Part shown: positions 8,915 through 19,724 of the stretch, piece by piece | How the letters are laid out: each line of letters starts with the position of its first letter | How positions within the stretch are numbered: the first letter of the stretch is position 1 | Assembly: GCA_028752905.1 (NCBI GenBank) | Contig: JAQNBH010000011.1 | Coordinates: forward strand, 27,971,178-28,035,177 | Direction of reading: 5' to 3' | From: Cladorhizidae sp. MBARI D1340-BT2 | Taxonomy: Eukaryota; Porifera; Demospongiae; Poecilosclerida; Cladorhizidae | Length of the DNA: 64,000 nt | The notes under the pieces: generated by a model | The model's input: the letters and a program-made list of their open reading frames with translations, nothing else | What the model was told of the DNA's origin: nothing | Database searches by the model: none | Program-made: the position numbers and the translations under genes

Positions 8915-9354
8915 TGTCGGAAATGCTTTCCTTGAGAGTGTCACACTTAGTCTCTCCGAACAGATCCGCGCCGACTTATAGTTACTGACACTTCTGATTC
9001 ACCTCTCACTCAGGTGAACCAGCAAGTGCTTTCCCCTTACAAGCCCAAATGACCACTTGAGATTAATAAACACTTCTTAGTGCATATAACAATACTGCCA
9101 AAAAGAATCTCATCACAACATTTACAAACTCAGTGTCCAACAACTAATAAATTCAAGCTACTCTCCTAGCTCTCTGTAGCTCTCTCTAGCTCTCTTTCTT
9201 CCGGTCTGTGGTTTTAGTATTGGTCAGTTATAAATAACTTTACCCGGTGAGTTAAATATACTCCGGTCCATATATGGCATGGTTTGTAGTAGTAATTCAT
9301 TAACTTGTACTACTTCCTCTCTCACTTGTCTGGCAGGGAATGCCATTTCCGACA
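8915..9354 (-). repeat. 5' LTR of the retrotransposon
   Basis: 440 bp with the same perfect 11-bp terminal inverted repeats as the other LTR and only 4 substitutions from it. Because the element reads on the minus strand, this copy carries the active promoter. A TATA-like TTATAAATA is present near 9228-9236, but on which strand it acts is unclear. Confidence 0.95.
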
Positions 9355-9359
9355 ATGTG
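9355..9359. repeat. Target-site duplication, right copy (ATGTG)
   Basis: Exact match to 4007-4011, directly adjoining the LTR end CCGACA. Confidence 0.9.
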
Positions 9360-9458
9360 GAGAACTCGACCACATCAGCACCACCGACAAAAAGGGTCCG
9401 CACGTGCACGACCTGCAAGAAAGTAGGACACAACAGCAGGTCATGCCCAGAACCATGA
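9360..9458 (+). pseudogene. Right part of interrupted frame, with CCHC zinc knuckle
   Basis: In frame with codon 9357-9359, and hence with 4009-4011 across the insertion. It encodes 32 residues and ends at TGA 9456-9458. The segment reads RTCTTCKKVGHNSRSCPEP near its end: C-x2-C-x4-H-x4-C at 9405-9446, a perfect zinc knuckle of the GHN-x3-C type. Such knuckles occur at the C-terminus of several transposase and nucleic-acid-binding proteins. The parent gene is not identified. Together with 3901-4011 it marks the coding sequence that the LTR element disrupted. Confidence 0.5.
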
Positions 9459-9645
9459 CGTCAGCATTCTTTCACTTAGCTACTCACTACCTTCTCCTTG
9501 CTAATTTTATCCTTGCTAATTTAATTTTTATGTCCTTGCTATAACCATTACAAAGATAACCAGGATTATCTACTGCTGTCAGCACTAGCCACTCAATCAA
9601 ACTACACTTTTAGCTTAGCTACTAATCCAAAACAAAAGGTAAAAT
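9459..9645. other. Spacer
   Basis: AT-rich, with short repeated words such as CTTGCTAATTT near 9497-9521. A palindromic CRE-like TGACGTCA lies at 9456-9463, overlapping the stop codon of the preceding frame. No gene seen. Confidence 0.5.
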
Positions 9646-9905
9646 AAAGTAGTGAAGGTGCAGAAACTCACTTGGACCCCTATAACTAGCTCTCAAAACA
9701 ACAAAAAATCTGACTTGTGTAGCTAGGGTATAATTTAGTTTAAACAAAGTAGTAAAGGTGCAAAAACTCAGTTGGACCCTATAGAGACGACGATAAAAAG
9801 ATAGATTGGTGAGCCTATAACTTGAAGATGCTAGCCCTCGAAACAATAAACAAAATTCTAAACAGTTAACTTGTAGCTAGCCAGGGTGTAGCTAATAATA
9901 AACTA
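9646..9905. repeat. Decayed direct duplication, 100-bp spacing
   Basis: Thirty-four bases at 9646-9679 recur at 9746-9779 with 3 differences (AAAGTAGTGAAGGTGCA in the first copy; TTGGACCC ends both). The flank after each copy is also related (CTATAACT, CTCAAAACAA versus CTCGAAACAA, then TTGTGTAGCTAG versus TTGTAGCTAGC), but the second carries extra bases. This looks like an old tandem duplication. A 74-codon minus frame here is only this repeat translated. Confidence 0.75.
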
Positions 9906-10012
9906 AGACTACACCATACCTTTCACAAGATGCCAAGAAGTTCTTCTCCCTTTGTCCCAGCTATTTAACAGGGTAGCGCCATGGCTTAGCGTTGCCTAGA
10001 TCACAAAAGAAA

Positions 10013-10085
10013 AAACTACTTCCGGTACGGGTCGTCGTATGATTAAAAACGTGACGTCATCAATGCGTGACGCGTAGTTACGCGT
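10013..10085. promoter_or_regulatory. Promoter-like patch: ETS-type site, CRE and CpGs
   Basis: A CpG-dense island in AT-rich surroundings. It holds ACTTCCGG at 10018-10025 (ETS/GABP-type core), a palindromic cAMP-response element TGACGTCA at 10052-10059, and GCGTGACGCGTAGTTACGCG nearby. ETS plus CRE sites with clustered CpG are a common make-up of animal housekeeping promoters. No convincing first exon is visible on either side, so this is a suggestion from motifs only. Confidence 0.35.
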
Positions 10086-10210
10086 ATGTCGTGTAGTGAA
10101 GAATGAAAGCAAAACTGTGTATAACTTTGGAATAGCATTAGATCAAGGCACAATTCTATTACCATTCTACTTAGCTATCCTTGACCTTTAACCTCATGAC
10201 AATAATACAG

Positions 10211-10252
10211 ATTTTTTGGGGGGGCTGAAGTGGGCTCTTTTCTCAGATCGTA
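10211..10252 (-). repeat. Right arm of the long-range inverted repeat
   Basis: The reverse complement of this stretch matches 3243-3279: CGATCTGAGAAAAG, GCCCACTTC, then a longer C run and A6. See the left arm for interpretation. Confidence 0.7.
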
Positions 10253-11119
10253 TCACATATACTTGTCTTGCATTTTTTTAAACTTCTTGTCATGAATGTC
10301 TCCCTGTTCTGAACATGACTGGCTACCGTGTTATTATAAAATCTCTCCATGTGTCTCTGAATACAGAGCCAGCTAAGGAAATGTGGTCAATATCTACATA
10401 CACAAAGTACTATAAATCTGGAAAATTCATGTTTACAATAATCTACAATAATCTTCTCATAATCAACTTGAAATTGTATTCTCTCGACGTTTCGACTATA
10501 TGCTCTAGCCTTCATTGAGATGCTAAGACTCGTATGAGCCTGCTATATACCGGTAGCTAGCAATCCACCACATACTACAAAATCACAATTTGGCATGCGC
10601 GTCTAGCACGTTAACCAGATGTGGAAAGAAAAAAGAGAATTTTTTATTTTAAATAATAATACTAATAGTAACAATTAAATAAATAAATAACCCAAAAATA
10701 TAAAGAATAATAATAATAATAAATTAATTAATTAATGTGAATCTGGAGATATTTATGCGGGCATTCAGGTTTTTGAGGTTCCCTCCACTCGTAACTCGGG
10801 TAACTTGGCTATAATTATACTTGTAAATTTTTTTTAGTATCAACAGAGATCACAAAGAGAGACCTATATTTTGAGCTAATATCAAGTCCATACCATGAAG
10901 TTTACGGAATCTATGGAGTTATAAAGTGGTAAACACAAGAAGAAAAAAGGGGGAAAATACATGTGGGTCACTCTCCCCCCCAAAAATGCAACTGTCCTTC
11001 CTTAACAGCAGTTATCTAATTAAGCGTAAACAATCGTTTCTTTCGAGCATACGGAATGCAACCAAGGTTAATGAGAGGCGGAGCTTGCAGTTATAGCAGC
11101 GCGAGCACGTCTTGGCCTG
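10253..11119. other. AT-rich spacer
   Basis: No gene supported. It contains low-complexity AT sequence at about 10640-10737 (TAATAA and TTAATTAA runs) and a G-run/C-run pair at about 10948-10980. A 67-codon plus frame (10315-10518) has no recognisable domain. Confidence 0.6.
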
Positions 11120-11868
11120 AGCTGAAACTGTGAGCAGCTTGCGATCTGATAGAACATATCTAAAGTCCAAACAGCAATGTGGACATAATTGTCTGAATCA
11201 GAAATAGGAGGGGAGAAGGTGCCCAGACAGAAACTGCCGGAAGAAGCGGTCCATTCATCATGCTTCATGGTTTGAAGGCAGTCAACTATCGCTGGAGAAG
11301 ATCCTAGAGATCACCTATCTGTGGGCAGAGGAAATCCAGGAGATTAAGATTAGGAAGTGGGTTGAGATTGCTGAACACACAAGTGTTGAGACTGCTGCCA
11401 CTTCCTACGAGAGATAGGGCTAGGCTAGGGCTATAATAAGGCTAGGGCTATAATAGTAATAATTAAATCCATTATGTTTCATTGCCCTCACTCTTTACAA
11501 GTATGTGTCCAATATCATGACAGTCATCCTGACATGCTTGGAGGTCCGGGCACTGTTGTTGAAAGTGACGAAGCAAAAGGAAATATAATAGTAGCCGAAT
11601 CACGAATGGGAAGTGGGTCTAGGAGGAATAGAACGTAGCATCGATAAAGTGTTTCTTGCTGTTGTGCCTTGCTGTGATGCCAACACGCTCATCCTTGTAA
11701 TCCAGAGGTATGTGCTTCCTGGCACAGAGATTCATACAGATGAGTGGAGAGCCTATACGAGTCTCAATCAAGTTGGATATACACACCTTACGGTAAACCA
11801 TTCCCAGCATTTTGTTGATCCTGTCACAGGTCATACAAAGAGACTCCATTTGCACATATTATTAATCG
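11120..11868 (+). pseudogene. Merlin-like (IS1016/ISXO2-type DDE) transposase remnant
   Basis: Three plus-strand pieces in different frames resemble one Merlin transposase. Piece 1 (about 11178-11417) has a Cys pair pattern, CGHNC then CPDRNCRKKRS (with a stop between), then SWFEGSQLSLEKIL and ITYLWAEE, ending at TAG 11415-11417. Piece 2 (about 11504-11585) encodes MLGGPGTVVESDEAK with the first catalytic Asp at 11567-11569. Piece 3 (11613-11868) encodes GGIERS, HTDEWRAY (second Asp at 11739-11741) and TVNHSQHFVDPVTGHT. The third catalytic residue, expected just after GHT, is not recognisable. The 28-bp satellite begins at about 11868, so the 3' part is missing. These are the family's conserved blocks, but the gene is dead. 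A 16-bp direct repeat (11423-11438 and 11440-11455) sits between pieces 1 and 2. Confidence 0.8.
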
Positions 11869-12430
11869 ATGCAACCTAGGTATACCCATGTAGTTGATAA
11901 AACCTAGGTATACCCAGGCAGCTGATACAATCTAGGTATACACAGGCAGTTGATGCAACCTAGGTATACCCAGGTAGCTGATTCATCAACTAGATATAAC
12001 CAGGCAGTTGATGCAACCTATGTATGCCCAGGCAGCTGATACAATCTAGGTATACCCAGGCAGTTGATGCAACCTAGGTATACACTGGAAGCTGATACAA
12101 TCTAGGCAATTGATGCAATCTAGGTATACCCAGGCAGCTGATACAACCTAGGTATACCCAGGCAGATGATACAACCCAGGCAATTGATGCAACCTAGGTA
12201 TACCCAGGCAGTTGATTCAAACTAGGTATACCCAGGCAGCTGATGCATCCTAGGTATACCCACAGGCAGTTGATGCAACCTAGATATACTCAGGCAGTTG
12301 GTGCAACCTAGGTATACCCAGACAGTTGATGCAACCAAGGTATACCCAGGCAGTTGATCCAACCTGGATATACCCAGTCAGTTGATGCAACCTAGGTATA
12401 CCCAGGCAGCTGATGTAACATAGGTATACC

Positions 12431-14861
12431 CAGGCAGTTGATGCGACCTAGGTATAGCCAGGCAGCTGATGTAACCTAACAATACACAGGCAATGGATGC
12501 AACCTAGGTATAGCCAGGCATCTGTTGCATACTAGGTATACTCAGGCAATTGATGCAACCTAGGTATACCCTGGCAGCTGATGCAACCTAAGTATACCCA
12601 GGAAGCTGATACAACCTAGGTATATTAAGACAGTTGATGCAACCTAGGTATACCCAAGCAGTTGATGCAATCTAGGTATATCTAGGCAGTTGATGCAACC
12701 TAGGTATACCAAGGCAGCTGATACAATCAAGGTATACCCAGGCAATTGTTGGAACCTAGGTATACCAAGTCGCCAGATACAACCTAGGTATACCCAGGCA
12801 GCTGATACAACCAAGCGGTTGATGCAACCTAGGTATACCCAGGCAGTTGATACAACCTAGGTATATCCAGGCAGCTGATGCAACCTAGGTATACCCAGGC
12901 AGTTGATGTAACCTAGAAATACTCAGGCAGTTGATGCAACCTAGGCAGTTGATGCAACCTAGGCAGTTGATGCAACCTAGGTATACCTAGGCAATTGATG
13001 CAACCTAGGTATACCCAGGCAGTTGATGAAACGTAGGTGTACCCTGGCAGCTGATGCAACCTAGGTATACCCAGGCATTTGATGCAGCCTATGTATATCC
13101 AGGCAGCTGATGCAACCTAGGTATATCCACGCAGTTGATGCAACCTAGGTATACCCAGGCAGTTGTTGCAATCTAGGTATACTCAGACAGTTGATGCAAC
13201 CTAGGTGTAAAGAGACAGTTGATTCAACCTAGGTATAGCCAGGTAGTTGATGCAACCTAGGTTTACCCGGGCAGTTGATGCAACCTAGGTATAGCCAGGC
13301 AGTTGATGCAACCTAAATATAGCCATGCAGTGATACAACCTAGGCTATACACAGGCAGTTGATGCAACCTAGGTATAGCCAGGCAGTTAATGCAACCTAG
13401 GTATACTCAGGCAGTTGATGCAATCTAGGTATAACCAGGCAGTTGATGCATCCTAGGGAAACCCAGGCAGTTGATGCAACTAGGTATACCTATGCAGCTG
13501 ATGTAATTTAGGTATACCCAAGCAGTTGATGCAACATAGGTATATCCTGGCATTTGATGCAACCTAGGTATACCCTGGCATTTGATACAACCTAGGTATA
13601 CCCAGGCAGTTGTTGCAAACTAGGTATAGCCAGGCAGTTGATGCAACCTAGGTATACCCAGGCAGTTGATGCAAACTATGTATAGCCAGGCACTTGATGC
13701 AACCTAAGTATAGCCAGGCAGTGATGCAACCTAGGTACACCCAGGCAGTTGATGAAACCTAGGATACCCAGGCAGTTGAATCAACCTAGGTATACACAGG
13801 CAGTTGAAGCAACCTAGGTATACCCAGGCAGTTGATGCAACCTACGTATACCCAGGCAGCTGATGCAATCTACGTATACCCAGGCAGCTGATACAACCTA
13901 GGTATACCCTTGCAGTTGATGCAACCTAGGTATACCCAGGCAGCTGATACAATCTAGGTATACCCAGGCAGTTGATGCAACCTAGGTAAACCTAGGAAGC
14001 TGAATCATCAACCTAGGTATACCCAGGCAGTTGATGCAACCTATGTATGCCCAGAGAGCTGATACAATCTAGGTATACCCAGGCAGTTGATGCAACCTAG
14101 GTATACACAGGCAGCTGATACAATCTAGGTATACCCAGGCAATTGATGCAATCTAGGTATACCCAGGCAGCTGATACAACCTAGGTATACCCAGGCAGAT
14201 GATACAACCTAGGTATACCAAGGCAGCTGATGCAATCTAGGTATACCCAGGCAGTTGATGCAACCTAGATATACTCAGGCAGTTGGTGCAACCTAGGTAT
14301 ACCCAGACAGTTGATGCAACCAAGGTATACCCAGGCAGTTGATCCAACCTGGGTATACCCAGTCAGTTGATGCAACCTAGGTATACCCACGCAGCTGATG
14401 CAACCTAGGTATAGCCAGGCAGTTGATACAACCTATGTATACCAGGCAGTTGATGCAACCTAGGTATATGCAGGTAGATGATGCAATTAGGTATACCCAA
14501 GCAGTGGATGCAACCTAGGTATACCCAGACAGCTGATGCAACATAGGTATACCCAGGCAGTTGATGCAACCTAGGTATACCCAGGCAGCTGATGTAACCT
14601 AAGAATACACAGGCAATGGATGCAACCGAGGTATAGCCAGGCATCTGATGCATACTAGGTATACTCAGGCAATTGATGCAACCTAGGTATACCCAGGCAG
14701 CTGATGCAACCTAAGTATACCTAGGAAGCTGATACAACCTAGGTATACTCAGACAGTTGATGCAACCTAGGTATACCCAGGCAGCTGATACAATCAAGGT
14801 ATACCCAGGCAATTGATGGAATCTAGGTATACCCAAACAGCTGATACAACCTAGGTATACC
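12431..14861. repeat. 2431-bp tandem duplication, copy A
   Basis: Matches 14862-17011 at an offset of exactly 2431 bp. Checked at three rare variants: CAGTTGATGCGACC at 12431/14862, TGAATCATCA at 14001/16432, and ATGCAATTAG at 14481/16912. The copies are nearly identical. Copy A starts exactly where copy B would need its partner, so the event is a direct tandem duplication. Confidence 0.9.
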
Positions 14862-17011
14862 CAGGCAGTTGATGCGACCTAGGTATAGCCAGGCAGCTGA
14901 TGTAACCTAACAATACACAGGCAATGGATGCAACCTAGGTATAGCCAGGCATCTGTTGCATACTAGGTATACTCAGGCAATTGATGCAACCTAGGTATAC
15001 CCTGGCAGCTGATGCAACCTAAGTATACCCAGGAAGCTGATACAACCTAGGTATATTAAGACAGTTGATGCAACCAAGGTATACCCAAGCAGTTGATGCA
15101 ATCTAGGTATATCTAGGCAGTTGATGCAATCTAGGTATACCAAGGCAGCTGATACAATCAAGGTATACCCAGGCAATTGTTGGAACCTAGGTATACCAAG
15201 TCGCCAGATACAACCTAGGTATACCCAGGCAGCTGATACAACCTAGCAGTTGATGCAACCTAGGTATACCCAGGCAGTTGATACAACCTAGGTATATCCA
15301 GGCAGCTGATGCAACCTAGGTATACCCAGGCAGTTGATGTAACCTAGAAATACTCAGGCAGTTGATGCAACCTAGGCAGTTGATGCAACCTAGGCAGTTG
15401 ATGCAACCTAGGTATACCTAGGCAATTGATGCAACCTAGGTATACCCAGGCAGTTGATGAAACGTAGGTGTACCCTGGCAGCTGATGCAACCTAGGTATA
15501 CCCAGGCATTTGATGCAGCCTATGTATATCCAGGCAGCTGATGCAACCTATGTATATCCACGCAGTTGATGCAACCTAGGTATACCCAGGCAGTTGTTGC
15601 AATCTAGGTATACTCAGACAGTTGATGCAACCTAGGTGTAAAGAGACAGTTGATTCAACCTAGGTATAGCCAGGTAGTTGATGCAACCTAGGTTTACCCG
15701 GGCAGTTGATGCAACCTAGGTATAGCCAGGCAGTTGATGCAACCTAAATATAGCCATGCAGTGATACAACCTAGGCTATACACAGGCAGTTGATGCAACC
15801 TAGGTATAGCCAGGCAGTTAATGCAACCTAGGTATACTCAGGCAGTTGATGCAATCTAGGTATAACCAGGCAGTTGATGCATCCTAGGGATACCCAGGCA
15901 GTTGATGCAACTAGGTATACCTATGCAGCTGATGTAATTTAGGTATACCCAAGCAGTTGATGCAACATAGGTATATCCTGGCATTTGATGCAACCTAGGT
16001 ATACCCTGGCATTTGATACAACCTAGGTATACCCAGGCAGTTGTTGCAAACTAGGTATAGCCAGGCAGTTGATGCAACCTAGGTATACCCAGGCAGTTGA
16101 TGCAAACTATGTATAGCCAGGCACTTGATGCAACCTAAGTTTAGCCAGGCAGTGATGCAACCTAGGTACACCCAGGCAGTTGATGAAACCTAGGATACCC
16201 AGGCAGTTGAATCAACCTAGGTATACACAGGCAGTTGAAGCAACCTAGGTATACCCAGGCAGTTGATGCAACCTACGTATACCCAGGCAGCTGATGCAAT
16301 CTACGTATACCCAGGCAGCTGATACAACCTAGGTATACCCTTGCAGTTGATGCAACCTAGGTATACCCAGGCAGCTGATACAATCTAGGTATACCCAGGC
16401 AGTTGATGCAACCTAGGTAAACCTAGGAAGCTGAATCATCAACCTAGGTATATCCAGGCAGTTGATGCAACCTATGTATGCCCAGACAGCTGATACAATC
16501 TAGGTATACCCAGGCAGTTGATGCAACCTAGGTATACACAGGCAGCTGATACAATCTAGGTATACCCAGGCAATTGATGCAATCTAGGTATACCCAGGCA
16601 GCTGATACAACCTAGGTATACCCAGGCAGATGATACAACCTAGGTATACCAAGGCAGCTGATGCAATCTAGGTATACCCAGGCAGTTGATGCAACCTAGA
16701 TATACTCAGGCAGTTGGTGCAACCTAGGTATACCCAGACAGTTGATGCAACCAAGGTATACCCAGGCAGTTGATCCAACCTGGGTATACCCAGTCAGTTG
16801 ATGCAACCTAGGTATACCCACGCAGCTGATGCAACCTAGGTATAGCCAGGCAGTTGATACAACCTATGTATACCAGGCAGTTGATGCAACCTAGGTATAT
16901 GCAGGTAGATGATGCAATTAGGTATACCCAAGCAGTGGATGCAACCTAGGTATACCCAGACAGCTGATGCAACATAGGTATACCCAGGCAGTTGATGCAA
17001 CCTAGGTATAC
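14862..17011. repeat. 2431-bp tandem duplication, copy B (truncated)
   Basis: Follows copy A directly and tracks it up to about 17011. It then jumps: 17012 to about 17416 repeats 13071 to about 13475 (offset 3941), and from about 17420 the sequence returns to the block seen at about 14573. The switch shows a later recombination inside copy B. Confidence 0.85.
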
Positions 17012-17399
17012 TCAGGCATTTGATGCAGCCTATGTATATCCAGGCAGCTGATGCAACCTAGGTATACCCACGCAGTTGATGCAACCTAGGTATACCCAGG
17101 CAGTTGTTGCAATCTAGGTATACTCAGACAGTTGATGCAACCTAGGTGTAAAGAGACAGTTGATTCAACCTAGGTATAGCCAGGTAGTTGATGCAACCTA
17201 GGTTTACCCGGGCAGTTGATGCAACCTAGGTATAGCCAGGCAGTTGATGCAACCTAAATATAGCCAGGCAGTGATACAACCTAGGCTATACACAGGCAGT
17301 TGATGCAACCTAGGTATAGCCAGACAGTTAATGCAACCTAGGTATACTCAGGCAGTTGATGCAATCTAGGTATAACCAGGCAGTTGATGCATCCTAGGG

Positions 17400-19600
17400 A
17401 TACCCAGGCAGTTGATGCAACCTAGGTATACCCAGGCAGCTGATGTAACCTAAGAATACACAGGCAATGGATGCAACCGAGGTATAGCCAGGCATCTGAT
17501 GCATACTAGGTATACTCAGGCAATTGATGCAACCTAGGTATACCCAGGCAGCTGATGCAACCTAAGTATACCTAGGAAGCTGATACAACCTAGGTATACT
17601 CAGACAGTTGATGCAACCTAGGTATACCCAGGCAGCTGATACAATCAAGGTATACCCAGGCAATTGATGGAATCTAGGTATACCCAAACAGCTGATACAA
17701 CCTAGGTAGCTGATACAACCTAGGTATACCCAGGCAGATAATACAGTCTAGGTATACCCAGGCAATCCCTGGCAGTTGATTCAACCTAGGTATATCCAGG
17801 CAGATGATGCAACCTAGGTATACACAGGCAGTTGATGCAACCTACGTATACCCAGGCAGCTGATGCAACCTAGGTATACACATGCAGTTGATGCAACCTA
17901 GGTATACCCAGGCAGCTGATACAATCTAGGTATACCCAGGCAGTTGATGCAACCTAGGTATACCCAGACAGCTGATACTATCCAGGCAATTGATGCAATC
18001 TAGGTATATCCAGGCAGCTGATACAACCTAGGTATACCCAGGCAGATGATACAACCTACGTATACCAGGCAATTGATGCAACCTAGGTATACCCAGGCAG
18101 TTGATTCAACCTAGGTATACCCAGGCAGCTGATGCAACCCAGGCAGTTGATGCAACCTGGATATACTCAGGCAGTTGGTGCAACCTAGGTATACCCAGAG
18201 AGTTGATGCAACCAAGGTATACACAGGCAGTTGATCCAACCTGGGTATACCCAGGCAGTTGATGCAACCTAGGTATACCCACGCAGCTGATGCAACCTAG
18301 GTATAGCCAGGCAGTTGATACAACCTAGGTATACCAGGCAGTTGATGCAACCTAGATATACTCAGGCAGTTGATGCAACCTATGTATAGCCAGTCAATTG
18401 ATGCAAACTAGGCATACCCAGGCGTTTGATGCAAGCAAGGTATACACAGGCAATTGATGCAACCTAGGTATACCCACGTAGATGATGCAATTAGGCATAC
18501 CCAAGCAGTGGATGCAACCTAGGTATTCCCAGACAGCTGATGCAACATAGGTATACCCAGGCAGTTGATGCAACCTAGGTATACCCAGGCAGCTGATCTA
18601 ACCTAAGTATACACAGGCAATGGATGCAACCTAGGTATAGCCAGGCAATTGATAGAACCTAGGTATACCCAGGCAGTTGATGCAACCTAGATATACCCAG
18701 ACAGCTGATGCAACATAGGTATACCCAGGCAGTTGATGCAACCTAGGTATACCCAGGCAGCTGATGTAACCTAAGAATACACAGGCCATGGATGCAACCG
18801 AGTTATAGCCAGGCATTTGATGCATACTAGGTATACTCAGGCAATTGATGTAACCTAGGTATACCCAGGCAGCTGATGCAACCTAAGTATACCCAGGAAG
18901 CTGATACAACCTAGGTATACTCAGACAGTTGATGCAACCTAGGTATACCCAGGCAGCTGATACAATCAAGGTATACCCAGGCAATTGATGGAACCTAGGT
19001 ATACCCAGGCAGCTGATACAACCTAGGTATACCCAGGCAGTTTATGCAAACTAGGTATACCAAGGCAGCTGATACAATCTAGGTATACCCAGGCAATTGA
19101 TGCAATCTAGTTATACCCAGGTGGCTGATGCAACCTAGATATAGTCAGACAGTCGATGCAACCTATGTATAACCAGACAGTTGATGCAACCAAGGTATAC
19201 CCAGGCTGTTGATGCAACCTAGGTATACCCAGGCAGGTGATGCAACCTAGGTATACCCAGACAGCTGATGCAACATAGGTATACCCAGGCAGTTGATGCA
19301 ACCTAGGTATACCCAGGCAGCTGATGTAACCTAACAATATACAGGCAATTGATGCAACCTAGGTATAGCCAGGCAGCTGATGCATACTAGGTATACTCAG
19401 GCAATTGATGCAAACTAGGTATACCCTGGCAGCTGATGCAACCTAAGTATACCCAGGAAGCTGATACAACCTAGGTATATTCAGACAGTTGTTGCAACCT
19501 AGGTATACCCAAGCAGTTGATGCAATTTAGGTATATCTAGGCCGTTGATGCAACATAGGTATACCCAGGCAGTTGATGCAATCTAGGTATACCTACCCAG
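17400..19600. repeat. About 2.2-kb block repeated at offset about 5986
   Basis: Partner is about 23390-25590. Rare landmarks agree: GGCAATCCCTGGCAG at 17761/23747, the TATAGCCAGGCAATTGATAG block near 18637/24624, and the CCACCCAGGCAGCTG-like block near 19595/25575. Small indels shift the offset by a base or two. Confidence 0.8.
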
Positions 19601-19724
19601 CCAGCTGATGTAAACTAAGAATACACAGGCAATGGATGCAACCGAGGTATAGCCAGACAACTGATACATATTAGGTATACTCAGGCAATTGATGCAACCT
19701 AGATATACCCAGGCAGCTGATGCA

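Larger units (their letters stand above)
4012..9354 (-). mobile_element. Complete Gmr1-like Ty3/gypsy LTR retrotransposon, coding-defective
   Basis: A 5,343-bp element with two 440-bp LTRs, an exact 5-bp target duplication, a tRNA-Leu-type primer site and a polypurine tract. Read on the minus strand the order is gag, nucleocapsid knuckle, aspartic protease, integrase (HHCC, then DD35E core), reverse transcriptase, RNase H. Integrase before RT is the Ty1/copia arrangement, yet the RT and RNase H sequences are of the Ty3/gypsy type. That combination is the hallmark of the Gmr1-like group. The LTRs differ at only 4 positions, so insertion was recent. The coding region nevertheless has about six 1-nt frameshifts (near 7965, 7745, 7018, 6640, 5306 and 5165) and two stops (6742-6744, 6056-6058). 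This copy cannot make a full Pol unless some of the lesions are sequence errors. Confidence 0.93.

Noticed and set aside
4012..9354. Ty1/copia assignment from the integrase-before-RT order
   Set aside because: The RT and RNase H motifs (YRKLN, LDLTKGYW, MPFGL, TDAS, TDHN) and the HHCC/DD35E integrase are of the Ty3/gypsy type; Gmr1-like fits both facts.
9224..9433. 69-codon minus-strand frame at the 5' LTR
   Set aside because: It is the LTR-encoded tail of pol duplicated in the other LTR, joined by chance to flanking sequence.
9622..9846. 74-codon minus-strand frame
   Set aside because: Translation of the decayed 100-bp direct duplication; its repeated residues follow the DNA repeat.
10315..10518. 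67-codon plus-strand frame
   Set aside because: AT-rich, no domain, no upstream signal beyond chance.
11120..11868. Bacterial ISXO2/IS1595 insertion or contamination
   Set aside because: The same transposase superfamily includes eukaryotic Merlin; flanks are eukaryotic satellite and AT-rich spacer, and the gene is decayed in place.
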